The notes below the pieces were generated by a model. The model was not told the DNA's origin. It saw nothing but the letters and a program-made list of their open reading frames with translations, and searched no databases. A stretch of DNA of 64,000 bases, from contig JBFMBL010000003.1 in the NCBI GenBank assembly GCA_040755195.1, positions 1-64,000 on the forward strand. The letters run 5' to 3'. This document shows positions 40,595 to 49,004 of this stretch, piece after piece (positions within the stretch are counted from its first letter, which is position 1; each line of letters begins with the position of its first letter). This DNA comes from SURF-55 sp040755195. Lineage in GTDB: Bacteria; Bacillota; Desulfotomaculia; Desulfotomaculales; Ammonificaceae. A program made the position numbers and the translations under genes.

Positions 40595-40714
40595 ATGTAC
40601 CTTGTCACCTGGATTGAGGGAGAAGAGGTAGAGTACCGGTTTTTGCCTTCCGAGGAACTTCCGGAGCAGATAAGTGAGGATAAGAATCCGATTATAATCA
40701 AGTTCGACGCTTAA
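40595..40714 (+). CDS. Small acidic protein of 39 residues, own transcription unit
   Basis: ATG 40595 follows a textbook AAGGAGGAAGG site. The peptide begins MYLVTWIEGEEVEYRF, has a run of acidic residues (LPSEELPEQISEDK) and ends in a hydrophobic strand (IIIKF). A promoter-like sequence precedes it and a perfect terminator follows 20 bases after the stop, so it is almost certainly a real single-gene transcript missed by length cut-offs. There is no signal peptide or membrane helix. I do not recognise the family; it may be a small regulator or a protein-binding strand peptide. Confidence 0.75.
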   Translation: MYLVTWIEGEEVEYRFLPSEELPEQISEDKNPIIIKFDA

Positions 40715-40733
40715 GACATGGAGTCTTTTCGAA

Positions 40734-40761
40734 ACGGCCGCACAAAGCGGCCTTTTTGTTT
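40734..40761 (+). terminator. Rho-independent terminator after the 39-codon gene
   Basis: GGCCGC-ACAAA-GCGGCC is followed by TTTTTGTTT; extra A/T pairs flank the stem. Strong and unambiguous. Confidence 0.9.
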
Positions 40762-40765
40762 GAGA

Positions 40766-40850
40766 TAGGGCCTTTGACGTCAAGGTCTATACAAAATGGC
40801 AAGAAATAAATTGATCATAGATTCACCACGGAGACACAGAGAACACAGAG
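40766..40850. repeat. CACAGAG-type dispersed repeat, copy 1
   Basis: CCTTTGACGTCAAGGTCTA with AATGGCAAGAAA, then CCACGGAGACACAGAGAAC and ACAGAG. The same phrases occur at 52158, 53700 (inverted), 57903 and 61845. Here it runs directly into the start of a GxxExxY-family gene relic. Confidence 0.75.
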
Positions 40851-41160
40851 ATGGAACTAAACAGGATAACAGAACAGATAATCAGAGCAGCCATTGAGGT
40901 GCCCCAGCGCCTTGGGCCAGGGCTTTTGGAATCGGCCTATGAGGGAATGCTTATGTAAGGAACTGACGCTCTCGTCGATCCCCTTTGAGCGACAGAAAGC
41001 ATTGCCTGTCGAGTACAAGGGAGCCAAGCTTGATTGCGGTTACCGTATTGACCTTTTGGTTGAAGACGCCGTTGTTGTCGAGATCAAGACAATCGCAACC
41101 ATTGAGCCCATCCACGAAGCCCAATTGCTACGTACTTTAATTAAGGTTTTTAGATTATGA
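40851..41160 (+). pseudogene. GxxExxY-family protein gene, frameshifted and truncated
   Basis: The first frame reads MELNRITEQIIRAAIEV, then RLGPGLLESAYE, the family signature, then hits TAA at about 40957. Dropping one G near 40944 restores ECLCKEL and continues through KALPVEYKGAKLDCGYRIDL, then VEDAVVVEIKTIATIEPIHE, to a stop at 41158 before the usual C-terminal half. So there is at least one frameshift and a 3' deletion. GxxExxY proteins are small, widely scattered proteins of unknown role, often with nuclease-like character. The CACAGAG repeat adjoins the start codon. Non-functional as read. Confidence 0.85.
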
Positions 41161-41653
41161 AAAAGAGGTTAACTGGGATAACAAGCGGACGCCTGTGGGA
41201 GGTCGACGCCCTGCGCGGGATCGCGATTGTTATGATGGTGGTTTATCACCTGGCGTGGGACTTGCACTACTTTGGCGTATACGAAAAGGATGTGAACGTG
41301 GGGTTCTGGACTTTTTTTCAGAAGACCACGGAAACAGCCTTTATTTTTCTCGTAGGGGTGTCTTTATGGCTAAGTTACTCGTTGCGGGGCCGCGTCCGGT
41401 TTACGGCGTATCTGGGTAGGGGACTCAAACTGTTGGGCTTGGGATTTATAATCACCGTCCTGACCTGGCAACTGTTTGGAGAAGGTCGGATCCTGTTCGG
41501 CATCCTTCAGTTCATCGGGCTTTCTGTTATTTGTGGATATCCCTTTATACGGTTGAAGCAATATAATATTTAGGCCGGTACTCCCTTTCGATTTATATCA
41601 TTCACCAGCCTGTGCTTTTCGGCGGCATTTTCCTGGCGCTTAAATTCCGGTAG
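41157..41653 (+). pseudogene. DUF1624-type membrane protein gene with internal deletion
   Basis: The frame from 41157 reads RLWEVDALRGIAIVMMVVYH, a typical start of the DUF1624 (heparan-glucosaminide acetyltransferase-like) family, with three hydrophobic segments, and stops at 41573 after 138 residues. In a second frame (41573-41653) the expected C-terminal end appears: GRYSLSIYIIHQPVLFGGIF to a stop. The middle, roughly a hundred residues of membrane helices in intact members, is missing. The simplest reading is an internal deletion leaving N- and C-terminal stubs. The 138-residue N-terminal part might still be translated but is unlikely to work. Confidence 0.75.
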
Positions 41654-41689
41654 TTTCTCTTGAATGTCGGGAACCCGGAGCGTGGCCCA

Positions 41690-41698
41690 TGGTATAAT
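41690..41698 (+). promoter_or_regulatory. Extended -10 promoter candidate for mqnD
   Basis: TGGTATAAT (extended -10 plus perfect TATAAT) lies 32 bases before the mqnD start. No good -35 box is present at 17 bases, which is compatible with an extended -10 promoter. Confidence 0.45.
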
Positions 41699-41729
41699 GA
41701 ACTTACTTAAAACGAAAGGAGCGGATTGT

Positions 41730-42554
41730 TTGAAATTCACGCTGGCGCACAGCCCGGATGCCGACGATGCGTTTATGTTCACCGCCCTGGCTCAGGGTAA
41801 GATTGACACGGGTGAGTATTCATTTACCCATGTTCTCAGAGATATCGAAACCCTGAACCGCGCTGCCCTCGAAGGGGTGTACGATATTTCGGCCATATCC
41901 TTCCACTCTTACCCGTACGTGGCGGACAACTACGTGCTTCTATCCTGCGGGGCAAGTGTGGGGGACGGATATGGGCCACTTGTGGTGGTACGGGGAGACG
42001 TACAAGAGGGGTTCGAACCCGCAACCGTTGCTGTGCCGGGAGAAATGACCACGGCATACCTTGCCTTGAAACTTTGGCGGCCGGTAGTGAAAACGGTGGT
42101 TATGCCGTTCGACCGGATCGGAGAGGCGGTTAACGCCGGGGAAGTGGAAGGCGGGCTTTTGATCCATGAAGGCCAGTTGACATATCTCCGTGAAGGATTA
42201 AGGAAGGTCATAGACCTCGGGGCATGGTGGAAGGAAGAATACGGGCTTCCGCTGCCCTTAGGCGGCAATGTCCTGCATCGCCGCCATGCGGAGCGAGCGG
42301 CGGAAATAAACAGCCTGTTACGGAAGGCGATAGCCTGGGCACTGGATTTTCGGGAGGAAGGCCTGAAACACGCGCTTTCTTACGCCAGAGGCCTGGAAAA
42401 GGCGGAGGCAGACCGTTTTGTCGGGATGTACGTAAACGCCTGGACGCTGGATCTCGGGGAACAGGGTCGACTGGCGGTGGATGAGCTGTTGGGGCGTGGG
42501 TATGACGCGGGTATTATCAAGAAGCAGCCGTCATTAGAATGGGTGACTTCTTGA
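41730..42554 (+). CDS. mqnD: 1,4-dihydroxy-6-naphthoate synthase-like protein (futalosine menaquinone pathway)
   Basis: A protein of about 274 residues with a periplasmic-binding-protein fold but no signal peptide, as usual for MqnD. LAHSPDADDAFMFTAL at the N-terminus, DIETLNRAALEGVYDISAIS, YGPLVVVR and LGGNVLHRR are family markers. MqnD converts cyclic dehypoxanthinyl futalosine to dihydroxynaphthoate on the way to menaquinone, which fits an anaerobe with formate dehydrogenase. The start is TTG 41730 after AAAGGAG. The other mqn genes are not in the window, so it stands alone; MqnA is a relative but lacks the SPDADD motif. Confidence 0.85.
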   Translation: MKFTLAHSPDADDAFMFTALAQGKIDTGEYSFTHVLRDIETLNRAALEGVYDISAISFHSYPYVADNYVLLSCGASVGDGYGPLVVVRGDVQEGFEPATVAVPGEMTTAYLALKLWRPVVKTVVMPFDRIGEAVNAGEVEGGLLIHEGQLTYLREGLRKVIDLGAWWKEEYGLPLPLGGNVLHRRHAERAAEINSLLRKAIAWALDFREEGLKHALSYARGLEKAEADRFVGMYVNAWTLDLGEQGRLAVDELLGRGYDAGIIKKQPSLEWVTS

Positions 42555-42585
42555 AAGTTTTATACTTGTTTCCGGAGGATTAAAC

Positions 42586-43830
42586 GTGTCTCAAGATTCC
42601 CCGAAGGTCTTATTCGTAGCGACAGTCGCGCGGCACCTCCTGGCGTTTCATACACCCTACTTCAAGTTGCTGCAGGAATGGGGTTTTAATGTGGAAGCGG
42701 CCTGTAATCCGGGCGGGGAAGCGGAGGCATTCACCCCACTCGGTGTTAAGCTGCATGATGTTCCTTTCGGGAGGCGGCCGTTTTCGCGGGGGAACACGAA
42801 AGCTCTTGTACGCATGATCCATTTAATAAAGAACCAGCCTTACGCATTGATACACGTGCATACACCTGTGGCCTCTTTTGTTGCACGTCTGGCGGCAAGG
42901 ATTTGCTCATTCAGACCTGTGCTTTATACGGCACACGGCTTTCATTTTTACAAGGGAGCACCGGCCAGGAACTGGCTGCTTTACTATCCCATGGAGTGGC
43001 TGGCGGCACGTTGGACCGATGGGCTGATAGTCCTGAACCAGGAAGACCTCTCAGGCGCGCGCAGGCTGCCGGTGCGCGGCGAGACGTTTCTTATCCCGGG
43101 AGTGGGAGTACTCCTTGATTCCTTTTCGGTATCGCAGGCCAAGAAGACGGCAATTCTTGAAGACCTGGGTTTAAGGGCGGATATGCCGGTAGCGGTGATG
43201 GCGGCCGAATTCAGCAGGGTCAAAAATCACGCTCAGGCTATCCGGGCATGGAAGGAGGTCGTCGCAGTTATGCCCGGCGCTGTTCTTTTGCTGGCGGGGG
43301 ATGGAGAGCGGCGGCAGGAGATTGAAAACCTTGCGAAATCGATGGGGCTGCAAGAAAACATTAGATTCTTGGGGTTTCGCACTGATATTGCCAGGATTAT
43401 AGCGGTGGCTGACGTAGTGGTGTTAACCTCTAAACGGGAGGGTTTACCGCGGGTAATCCTCGAAGCGATGGCGGCGGGAAAACCGGTGGTGGCTACGGAC
43501 GTCCGAGGTTGCAGGGATCTGGTTGTTCACGGTAAGACAGGCTTCCTTGTGGGAGTAGGGGACGTAGCGGGAACGGCAAAGGCGCTTTTGAAACTGTTAG
43601 CAAACAAAAAACTGGCGGTTCAACTCGGTACAAAAGGAAGACAGGAGGTAGAGGCTTGTAGATTAGAAGAGGTACGTCTGAAAATGGCCGGAGTATACAG
43701 GCGTTACCTTATAGGTCCGAGGTCCGAGGTCATAAACAGGGAATACGGGGATACTGATTTACGAATTAACGGAACTGCTTTTCAGGAGGGAAAACAGCAC
43801 CGGCTATCGAAATTACCAACAGACAGATGA
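42586..43830 (+). CDS. Glycosyltransferase family 4 protein
   Basis: A cytoplasmic or peripheral-membrane transferase of 414 residues with the GT-B fold. The acceptor half has RHLLAFHTPYFKLLQEWGF and LIHVHTPVASFVARLAAR; the donor half has the nucleotide-sugar signature EGLPRVILEAMAAGKPVVAT. It resembles capsule and exopolysaccharide transferases that build a repeat unit on undecaprenyl diphosphate. The last 40 residues are polar and variable. It starts at GTG 42586 after CGGAGGA. The next gene encodes the priming sugar-phosphate transferase, so together they form a minimal surface-polysaccharide pair. Donor and acceptor sugars cannot be told. Confidence 0.88.
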   Translation: MSQDSPKVLFVATVARHLLAFHTPYFKLLQEWGFNVEAACNPGGEAEAFTPLGVKLHDVPFGRRPFSRGNTKALVRMIHLIKNQPYALIHVHTPVASFVARLAARICSFRPVLYTAHGFHFYKGAPARNWLLYYPMEWLAARWTDGLIVLNQEDLSGARRLPVRGETFLIPGVGVLLDSFSVSQAKKTAILEDLGLRADMPVAVMAAEFSRVKNHAQAIRAWKEVVAVMPGAVLLLAGDGERRQEIENLAKSMGLQENIRFLGFRTDIARIIAVADVVVLTSKREGLPRVILEAMAAGKPVVATDVRGCRDLVVHGKTGFLVGVGDVAGTAKALLKLLANKKLAVQLGTKGRQEVEACRLEEVRLKMAGVYRRYLIGPRSEVINREYGDTDLRINGTAFQEGKQHRLSKLPTDR

Positions 43831-43902
43831 AAAATCTCGATAATTGCTGTATTAGTTTTGGGGGGCTTTTCCCGAAATAATTAATTTATAGGTCTGGTGT
43901 TG

Positions 43903-45324
43903 ATGAGTAAAAAATCCTGGCGGCGTTTGCCGACGTGGCTGGTTGCCGCGGGGGACTTGGTTGTCCTTAATATGACGGTGATTATGGCTTTTTATCTACG
44001 GTTTGGCGGAAGCCTGCCGTCATCTAATTACGAGGCGCTGGTAAGCACGCTGCCATGGGTGAGTCTTACCGCTCTTCTTCTTTTTGCCGGGCTTGGTTTG
44101 TATGAGCAACAACTCGGCGGGTTGGTTCCGGTGATGCGGGCTTTGCTTCCGGCTATCCTTGCCACGGGGCTGGCGACGGCAGGTATCGCTTTCTGGGTAC
44201 GGGGATTTGCTTTCCCACGCAGTGTTTTGTTGTTTGGTACCCTCGGGCAGTTTTGTGGTTTATTAATATGGCGCGGTATCTGCTGGCGTATAGCCTGTAT
44301 GATTCACGGGCAGCGGCAAATCCTGGTAATCGGGAGCGCGGAAACCGCGCGGCCTTTCCTCGAAAAACTTTTGGATCTTCCGCGGGGTCTTTTTAGAATC
44401 CAGGGGGTGGTTGCGCCATGGGATATGGCGGCGTTAAGAAAGCAACTCCCTGAGGTGGACGGCGTAGTTGTAAGTCCGGGCGCCACACCGGAAAACAAAG
44501 CCGCCGTAGTGGCGCTCTGTCTTGAAGCGGGACGTGAGGTGTATCTGGTTCCCGAGCTCTACGAAGTGATGCTCACGGGAGCAAGGGTTGAACAGCTTGA
44601 CGACCTTCCCGTGCTGCAACTGGAGGACATCAGGCTGTCTGCCGTGCAGGCTTCGGTAAAGCGTGCATTGGATGTTCTCGTTACGTTTATCATACTGGTT
44701 ATAGCAATACCGATTTTATTACCGGCGATACTTGCTGTACGGTTGTCTTCACCGGGGCCGGTGTTCTATGTGCAGGAGAGGGTTGGGTACCGCGGCCGCG
44801 TTTTTAGGCTGCCGAAGCTGCGGACAATGGTCGATGACGCCGAGAAGGAGACCGGACCCGTACTGGCACAAGCGGATGACGGCAGGGTTACATGGGCGGG
44901 AAAGCTCCTGCGGTCCACAAGGATTGACGAACTTCCCCAGTTGTTCAGCGTCCTTAAGGGCGATATGAGTCTGGTCGGCCCACGGCCGGAACGGCCGGTG
45001 TTTGTGGACGAGTTCCAACGCGCTCACCCGGCGTACCGTTACCGTCATTTGGTGAAGCCGGGGTTAACAGGCGTGGCGCAGGTTTACGGTCGTTACACTA
45101 CCTCCTGGGAGGACAAGCTGCGTTACGACCTTTACTACATCCGTAACTATTCTTTGATTCTCGATTTAAGAGTGTTGCTGCGTACGGTTCCGGTGGCGTT
45201 GAGCCCAAGTGCAGCGCGTGGAAGAGCGAAAGATCAAGACAAAACGGAGGCGATCCATGCCCTTTTTAGCGCGATGCGCAATGAGACGGCTGCGGGAAAG
45301 GAGGAGAAAGTTTTCGGGGGTTAG
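43903..45324 (+). CDS. Polyprenyl glycosylphosphotransferase (exopolysaccharide priming enzyme)
   Basis: A membrane protein of 473 residues. Four hydrophobic segments lie in the first 150 residues, a CoA-binding-like cytoplasmic domain follows (about 140-235), then a membrane segment near 250-275 and the catalytic bacterial sugar transferase domain: SPGPVFYVQERVGYRG, LPKLRTM, RIDELPQLFSVLKGDMSLVG and RPERP. It moves a sugar phosphate from a UDP-sugar to undecaprenyl phosphate, the first step of surface polysaccharide assembly. GTG 43897, TTG 43900 and ATG 43903 are adjacent candidate starts; none has a strong ribosome site. It partners the upstream glycosyltransferase. Confidence 0.92.
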   Translation: MSKKSWRRLPTWLVAAGDLVVLNMTVIMAFYLRFGGSLPSSNYEALVSTLPWVSLTALLLFAGLGLYEQQLGGLVPVMRALLPAILATGLATAGIAFWVRGFAFPRSVLLFGTLGQFCGLLIWRGICWRIACMIHGQRQILVIGSAETARPFLEKLLDLPRGLFRIQGVVAPWDMAALRKQLPEVDGVVVSPGATPENKAAVVALCLEAGREVYLVPELYEVMLTGARVEQLDDLPVLQLEDIRLSAVQASVKRALDVLVTFIILVIAIPILLPAILAVRLSSPGPVFYVQERVGYRGRVFRLPKLRTMVDDAEKETGPVLAQADDGRVTWAGKLLRSTRIDELPQLFSVLKGDMSLVGPRPERPVFVDEFQRAHPAYRYRHLVKPGLTGVAQVYGRYTTSWEDKLRYDLYYIRNYSLILDLRVLLRTVPVALSPSAARGRAKDQDKTEAIHALFSAMRNETAAGKEEKVFGG

Positions 45325-45435
45325 ATCCGATAAACTTATGTAGACCGAGTTGTTCTTTGCGAGACGTGCCTACATGCAAACCGGTGTTTCCCCATATATG
45401 TGGTTGCCATATATTTCTCATAGGAGATCTGGAAG

Positions 45436-47268
45436 ATGAAAAAGGATGGGGACAAAGACAAGGCCCAATTATTACAGGAAGTAGCTGAATTACGGCAACA
45501 GATTGCAAAACTCGAGCAGGCGGAAAACATCAAAACCATAATGGACTCGATTCAGAGCGGTGTCCTCGTTATCGACGCACAGACCCACTGCATCACCCAT
45601 GCCAACCGCGTTGCTGTTGAAATGGTAGGTCTTCCCGAAGAGCGGATTGTGGGTTCGGTATGTAAGAAATTCATTTGCCCTTCGGAAGAGGGCAAATGCC
45701 CGATTACCGACCTCGGACAGAGAGAGGATCATTCCGAGCGGGTGTTGCTAAGGGCAAACGGTGAGCGCGTGCCGATAATTAAAACGGTGGTTCCTGTAAG
45801 CCTGGATGGTCGGAGTTGTCTGGTCGAAAGCTTCGTCGATATCACCAAGTACAAGAAAGTAGAGGACCAGTTGAGAGATGCAAAAGCCATCCTCGAGGGC
45901 GTACTGGATGCCATACCCGACGCTGTAGGCATTCAGGATCCCGAACACCGGATTATCAGGCTGAACCAGGCCGGTTTTCGGTTGTTCGGTCTGACTCCCG
46001 AACAGGTTAAGGGCAAGCGGTGTTACGAATTGATGGGAAGAGCTGATCGATGCCGGCCGTGCGCCACCGAAAGGGCATGGCGTACGAAGCAGTTGGAACG
46101 GGTAGAGAAATATGTTCCCGAGCTCGGTTTATACATGGACTGCCGGAGCAACCCTATCCTGGACGAAAACGGGGAGGTCCAGATGGTGGTTGAGCAGTTT
46201 TACGATGTTACCGAGCGCAGGAAGATGGAGGAACAACTTCGCAACCTGAGCCTTTATGACCCGCTTACAGGACTTTATAACCGCACCTATTTCGAGGAAG
46301 AGATGCGCCGCGTCGAGGGGGGGCGTACTGTTTCCGTGGGCATAATTCTATGTGATGTTGACGGGCTCAAGCTTGTCAATGACACACTGGGACACGATGC
46401 CGGCGACGCCCTACTCGTAGCGGCGGCCAATGCGATCAAGAAGTCGTTCCGGCAAGGGGACATGATCGCAAGGATCGGGGGTGATGAGTTTGCGGTGTTG
46501 CTTTCCAATAATAACCGCGCCTCCGTCGAAAGTGCCTGCCAGAGGATCCGGGATGCCGTAGCGGATTACAACGCGGCCAACCCGGAGATTGTATTGAGCA
46601 TTTCCGTAGGCTTCGCTGTCAGCGGTGATCCCAATAAGAGCATGGGTGATCTCTTTAAAGAAGCCGACAATAACATGTATCGTGAAAAGTTGCACCGCAG
46701 TCGGAGTGCCCGCAGCGCAATAGTACAGACTTTGATGAAGACGCTCGAAGCAAAGGACTTTATCACCGAAGGCCATGTGGACCGCTTGCAACACCTGGTG
46801 GCAAATCTGGCCGTTGACATCGGCATGCCTGATTATGCGGTGAGTGACCTGCGACTTCTTGCTCTCTTTCACGATATCGGTAAAGTCGGGGTATCTGACC
46901 GGATACTTCTTAAACCCGGGCCTTTGACGAGTGAAGAACGTGCCGAGATGCAACGACACTGCGAGATAGGGCACCGCATCGCCCAGTCAATACCTGATCT
47001 GCCGCCCATAGCCGACTGGATCCTGAAGCACCACGAGTGGTGGAACGGTCAGGGATATCCCCTTGGGCTGAAAGGGGAAGAGATTCCGCTGGAATGCCGC
47101 ATGCTGTCTATTGTAGACGCCTATGACGCCATGACCAAAGACCGTCCTTACCGTAAGGCGATTTCTCATGAAGAAGCCGTGGCCGAACTTAAAAGGTGTG
47201 CAGGAACGCAATTCGACCCGTGGCTGGTAGACAGATTTCTAAACCTTTTTAAACCAAAAGAAGATTAA
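45436..47268 (+). CDS. PAS-PAS-GGDEF-HD-GYP c-di-GMP signalling protein
   Basis: A 610-residue cytoplasmic protein. A short coiled coil (about 5-32) leads to two PAS domains (about 33-140 and 150-270), a GGDEF domain with intact IGGDEFAVLL (347-356) and an HD-GYP domain with His479-Asp480 in LFHDIGKVG and HHEWWNGQGYP (Gly540-Tyr541-Pro542). Both catalytic sites look intact, so it could make and break c-di-GMP. Each PAS has cysteines near its helix (CKKFICPSEEGKCP and RCYELMGRADRCRPC), as in the receptors at 1579 and 9986. The start is ATG 45436 behind TAGGAGATC. It follows the polysaccharide genes, a common c-di-GMP target. Confidence 0.94.
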   Translation: MKKDGDKDKAQLLQEVAELRQQIAKLEQAENIKTIMDSIQSGVLVIDAQTHCITHANRVAVEMVGLPEERIVGSVCKKFICPSEEGKCPITDLGQREDHSERVLLRANGERVPIIKTVVPVSLDGRSCLVESFVDITKYKKVEDQLRDAKAILEGVLDAIPDAVGIQDPEHRIIRLNQAGFRLFGLTPEQVKGKRCYELMGRADRCRPCATERAWRTKQLERVEKYVPELGLYMDCRSNPILDENGEVQMVVEQFYDVTERRKMEEQLRNLSLYDPLTGLYNRTYFEEEMRRVEGGRTVSVGIILCDVDGLKLVNDTLGHDAGDALLVAAANAIKKSFRQGDMIARIGGDEFAVLLSNNNRASVESACQRIRDAVADYNAANPEIVLSISVGFAVSGDPNKSMGDLFKEADNNMYREKLHRSRSARSAIVQTLMKTLEAKDFITEGHVDRLQHLVANLAVDIGMPDYAVSDLRLLALFHDIGKVGVSDRILLKPGPLTSEERAEMQRHCEIGHRIAQSIPDLPPIADWILKHHEWWNGQGYPLGLKGEEIPLECRMLSIVDAYDAMTKDRPYRKAISHEEAVAELKRCAGTQFDPWLVDRFLNLFKPKED

Positions 47269-47316
47269 TCTTCCCTGATAAAGGCTTTTTCTCTAAAACC
47301 ATGATTTAGAGTCGCT

Positions 47317-47508
47317 TCATTCTAAGTTGTCCATACCATCTTTTAAATCACAAGCGTCATTCGGCTCTTTTCTTTCGAGAGCCTCCATGCGCTCAATCAC
47401 AAGACCCTTCCTTTCGTTTCCTGTTTTTATACTCAAGATGCCTTCACCCAGCAGCTTTTCAATTGCCTGGTGCTCGGCATAGAGGAAGTCAAACCATTCA
47501 GGGCCTGA
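47317..47508 (-). pseudogene. 63-codon open continuation after the metallophosphoesterase stop
   Basis: Immediately after the TGA of the next gene (47509-47511, minus strand), the same frame stays open for 63 codons. It encodes a protein-like sequence: EWFDFLYAEHQAIEKLLGEG, then ILSIKTGNERKGLVIERMEA, then LERKEPNDA, ending in TGA at 47317. There is no start codon or ribosome site for it alone. Either it is the tail of a formerly longer gene, read through in some circumstances, or the relic of a separate gene that lost its 5' end. I do not recognise the family. Confidence 0.5.
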
Positions 47509-48939
47509 TCAGGAAGCGTTGTACACCGAGGGTTTAGCCTGGGGCACAGCCTGGCGCTCAACCCGGAAATTACCCTCACGGGGCCCGTAGGTGATGATGT
47601 CTACGGCGGAGGGACGTTCAGCGGTGTCCAGATACACGACCATAGCGGTATACGGGACTTCTTTACCGTACTGCAAACCCCTGATCCCGGCGGCGCCGGT
47701 AGTGCCCGGATTAAGAAACAACGATGAACTGTCGCCCTCCATGACGGGTACGTGTGTGTGCCCGCAGACAATAAGCGGGATCTGTCCGATAAAGCGACTG
47801 GCTATCTTCGGGTCGTGGACGAGCAGAAGGTCTACTGAGTTCTTATTGCGGTGTTTAAGAACCTGTTTCAGCGCGTCCGTTTGCGCCCGGAATTCAGCTT
47901 CCTCTATAGCAGTGGATTCAGCTTTGACCGTGGAACGGTAGGCGGAGGGGTCGGGGCAGCCGAGTATGGAAAGACCCGTTACGTTAATCACACCGCCTTT
48001 TAAAACATACACCCCCGGTTTGGAGGCCAGGAATTCAGTAACGGCAGGTGAATCGTGGTTGCCGGACGCGAAGACGTAGGGCACCCGGTTTTCACTTAAA
48101 CCCTCGACGATATTCAATTCAAGGGGAGAGCCGAAGTCGGTGAGATCCCCGGCGTCAAGCACTGCGTCGACGGCAAAACGCGCTGCAAGTTCGCGGGCAA
48201 AGGCCTGTCCTACCGGGTTGTTATGGATATCAGATACCAGGAGCAGCCTTTTGCCCCGGCCGACGTCCGAAAGGCCGTTCAGACCGTCGGCCCGGCTGAA
48301 TAGGGCCTGCAGGTTGGCCACTACCTCCGGGGTGTCGGCCTTGAATTTTTCAAAACCGCTCACGAGATCTTCGCTGAGTGCCAGGATGCGGGGAGCGGCG
48401 CCGATCATACCGCTGTACGCCGGGTGTTTGAAGCCGTCGGTGTGAAAGGTGATGTAGGCAGGCGCCAACCATACCACGGTAATCATAAGGCCGGCTGCGG
48501 CGGGTTGCCAGATCTTCCGTAACGGCATGCGGCAGAATAACCAAGTGAAAAACAAGGCACCAAGAATTCCGAGTACTAACTGCCGGAGGGCGAATAACCG
48601 CAACGCCCGGCCGGCATCATCTTCAATACGGCTCCATAGCGAGCTCAGGCTAAAGTCGGAAAGGTGCGTGAGAACGGTTTTTTCCTCAACCCGGAGGAGC
48701 GTAATGCGGCACTCGACCGGGGCGGTGTGTGTTATCGCAGAAAATGCGCCGAGCGGCGGCAGTTCAACCACCGTCCGCCCGTGCATTGTTGGACGCAGCG
48801 CACCCTGTACCTCGAAGCCGTCTATCTGATAATGTGCGGGTCCCAGAAACCATATAAAGATGAGGACCCCGATTAAGGCGATTATGAGCTGGAAGATTGC
48901 GCGTAAAAGCCTGTTTTGCAGAAACGAACTTCCCCTCAT
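47509..48939 (-). CDS. Membrane metallophosphoesterase
   Basis: A 476-residue protein. Transmembrane segments lie near 17-33, 120-137 and 147-163, with an extracytoplasmic or beta-rich part between the first two. The calcineurin-like phosphoesterase domain starts near 230: LLVSDIHNN (Asp237, His239), DAGDLTD (Asp265), ASGNHDSP (Asn294, His295), LLVHDP and VCGHTHVP, which is the full set of metal ligands. The substrate is unknown; relatives act on nucleotides or lipid-linked phosphates. The start ATG follows AGGTGGG on the minus strand. The frame continues open past its stop (see 47317-47508). Confidence 0.88.
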   Translation of the reverse strand: MRGSSFLQNRLLRAIFQLIIALIGVLIFIWFLGPAHYQIDGFEVQGALRPTMHGRTVVELPPLGAFSAITHTAPVECRITLLRVEEKTVLTHLSDFSLSSLWSRIEDDAGRALRLFALRQLVLGILGALFFTWLFCRMPLRKIWQPAAAGLMITVVWLAPAYITFHTDGFKHPAYSGMIGAAPRILALSEDLVSGFEKFKADTPEVVANLQALFSRADGLNGLSDVGRGKRLLLVSDIHNNPVGQAFARELAARFAVDAVLDAGDLTDFGSPLELNIVEGLSENRVPYVFASGNHDSPAVTEFLASKPGVYVLKGGVINVTGLSILGCPDPSAYRSTVKAESTAIEEAEFRAQTDALKQVLKHRNKNSVDLLLVHDPKIASRFIGQIPLIVCGHTHVPVMEGDSSSLFLNPGTTGAAGIRGLQYGKEVPYTAMVVYLDTAERPSAVDIITYGPREGNFRVERQAVPQAKPSVYNAS

Positions 48940-49004
48940 TATCCCACCTGGCTCATTATTCCTTAGTTAGAATTATAATGCAATAACCTTTCCCATTTAA
49001 CCGC

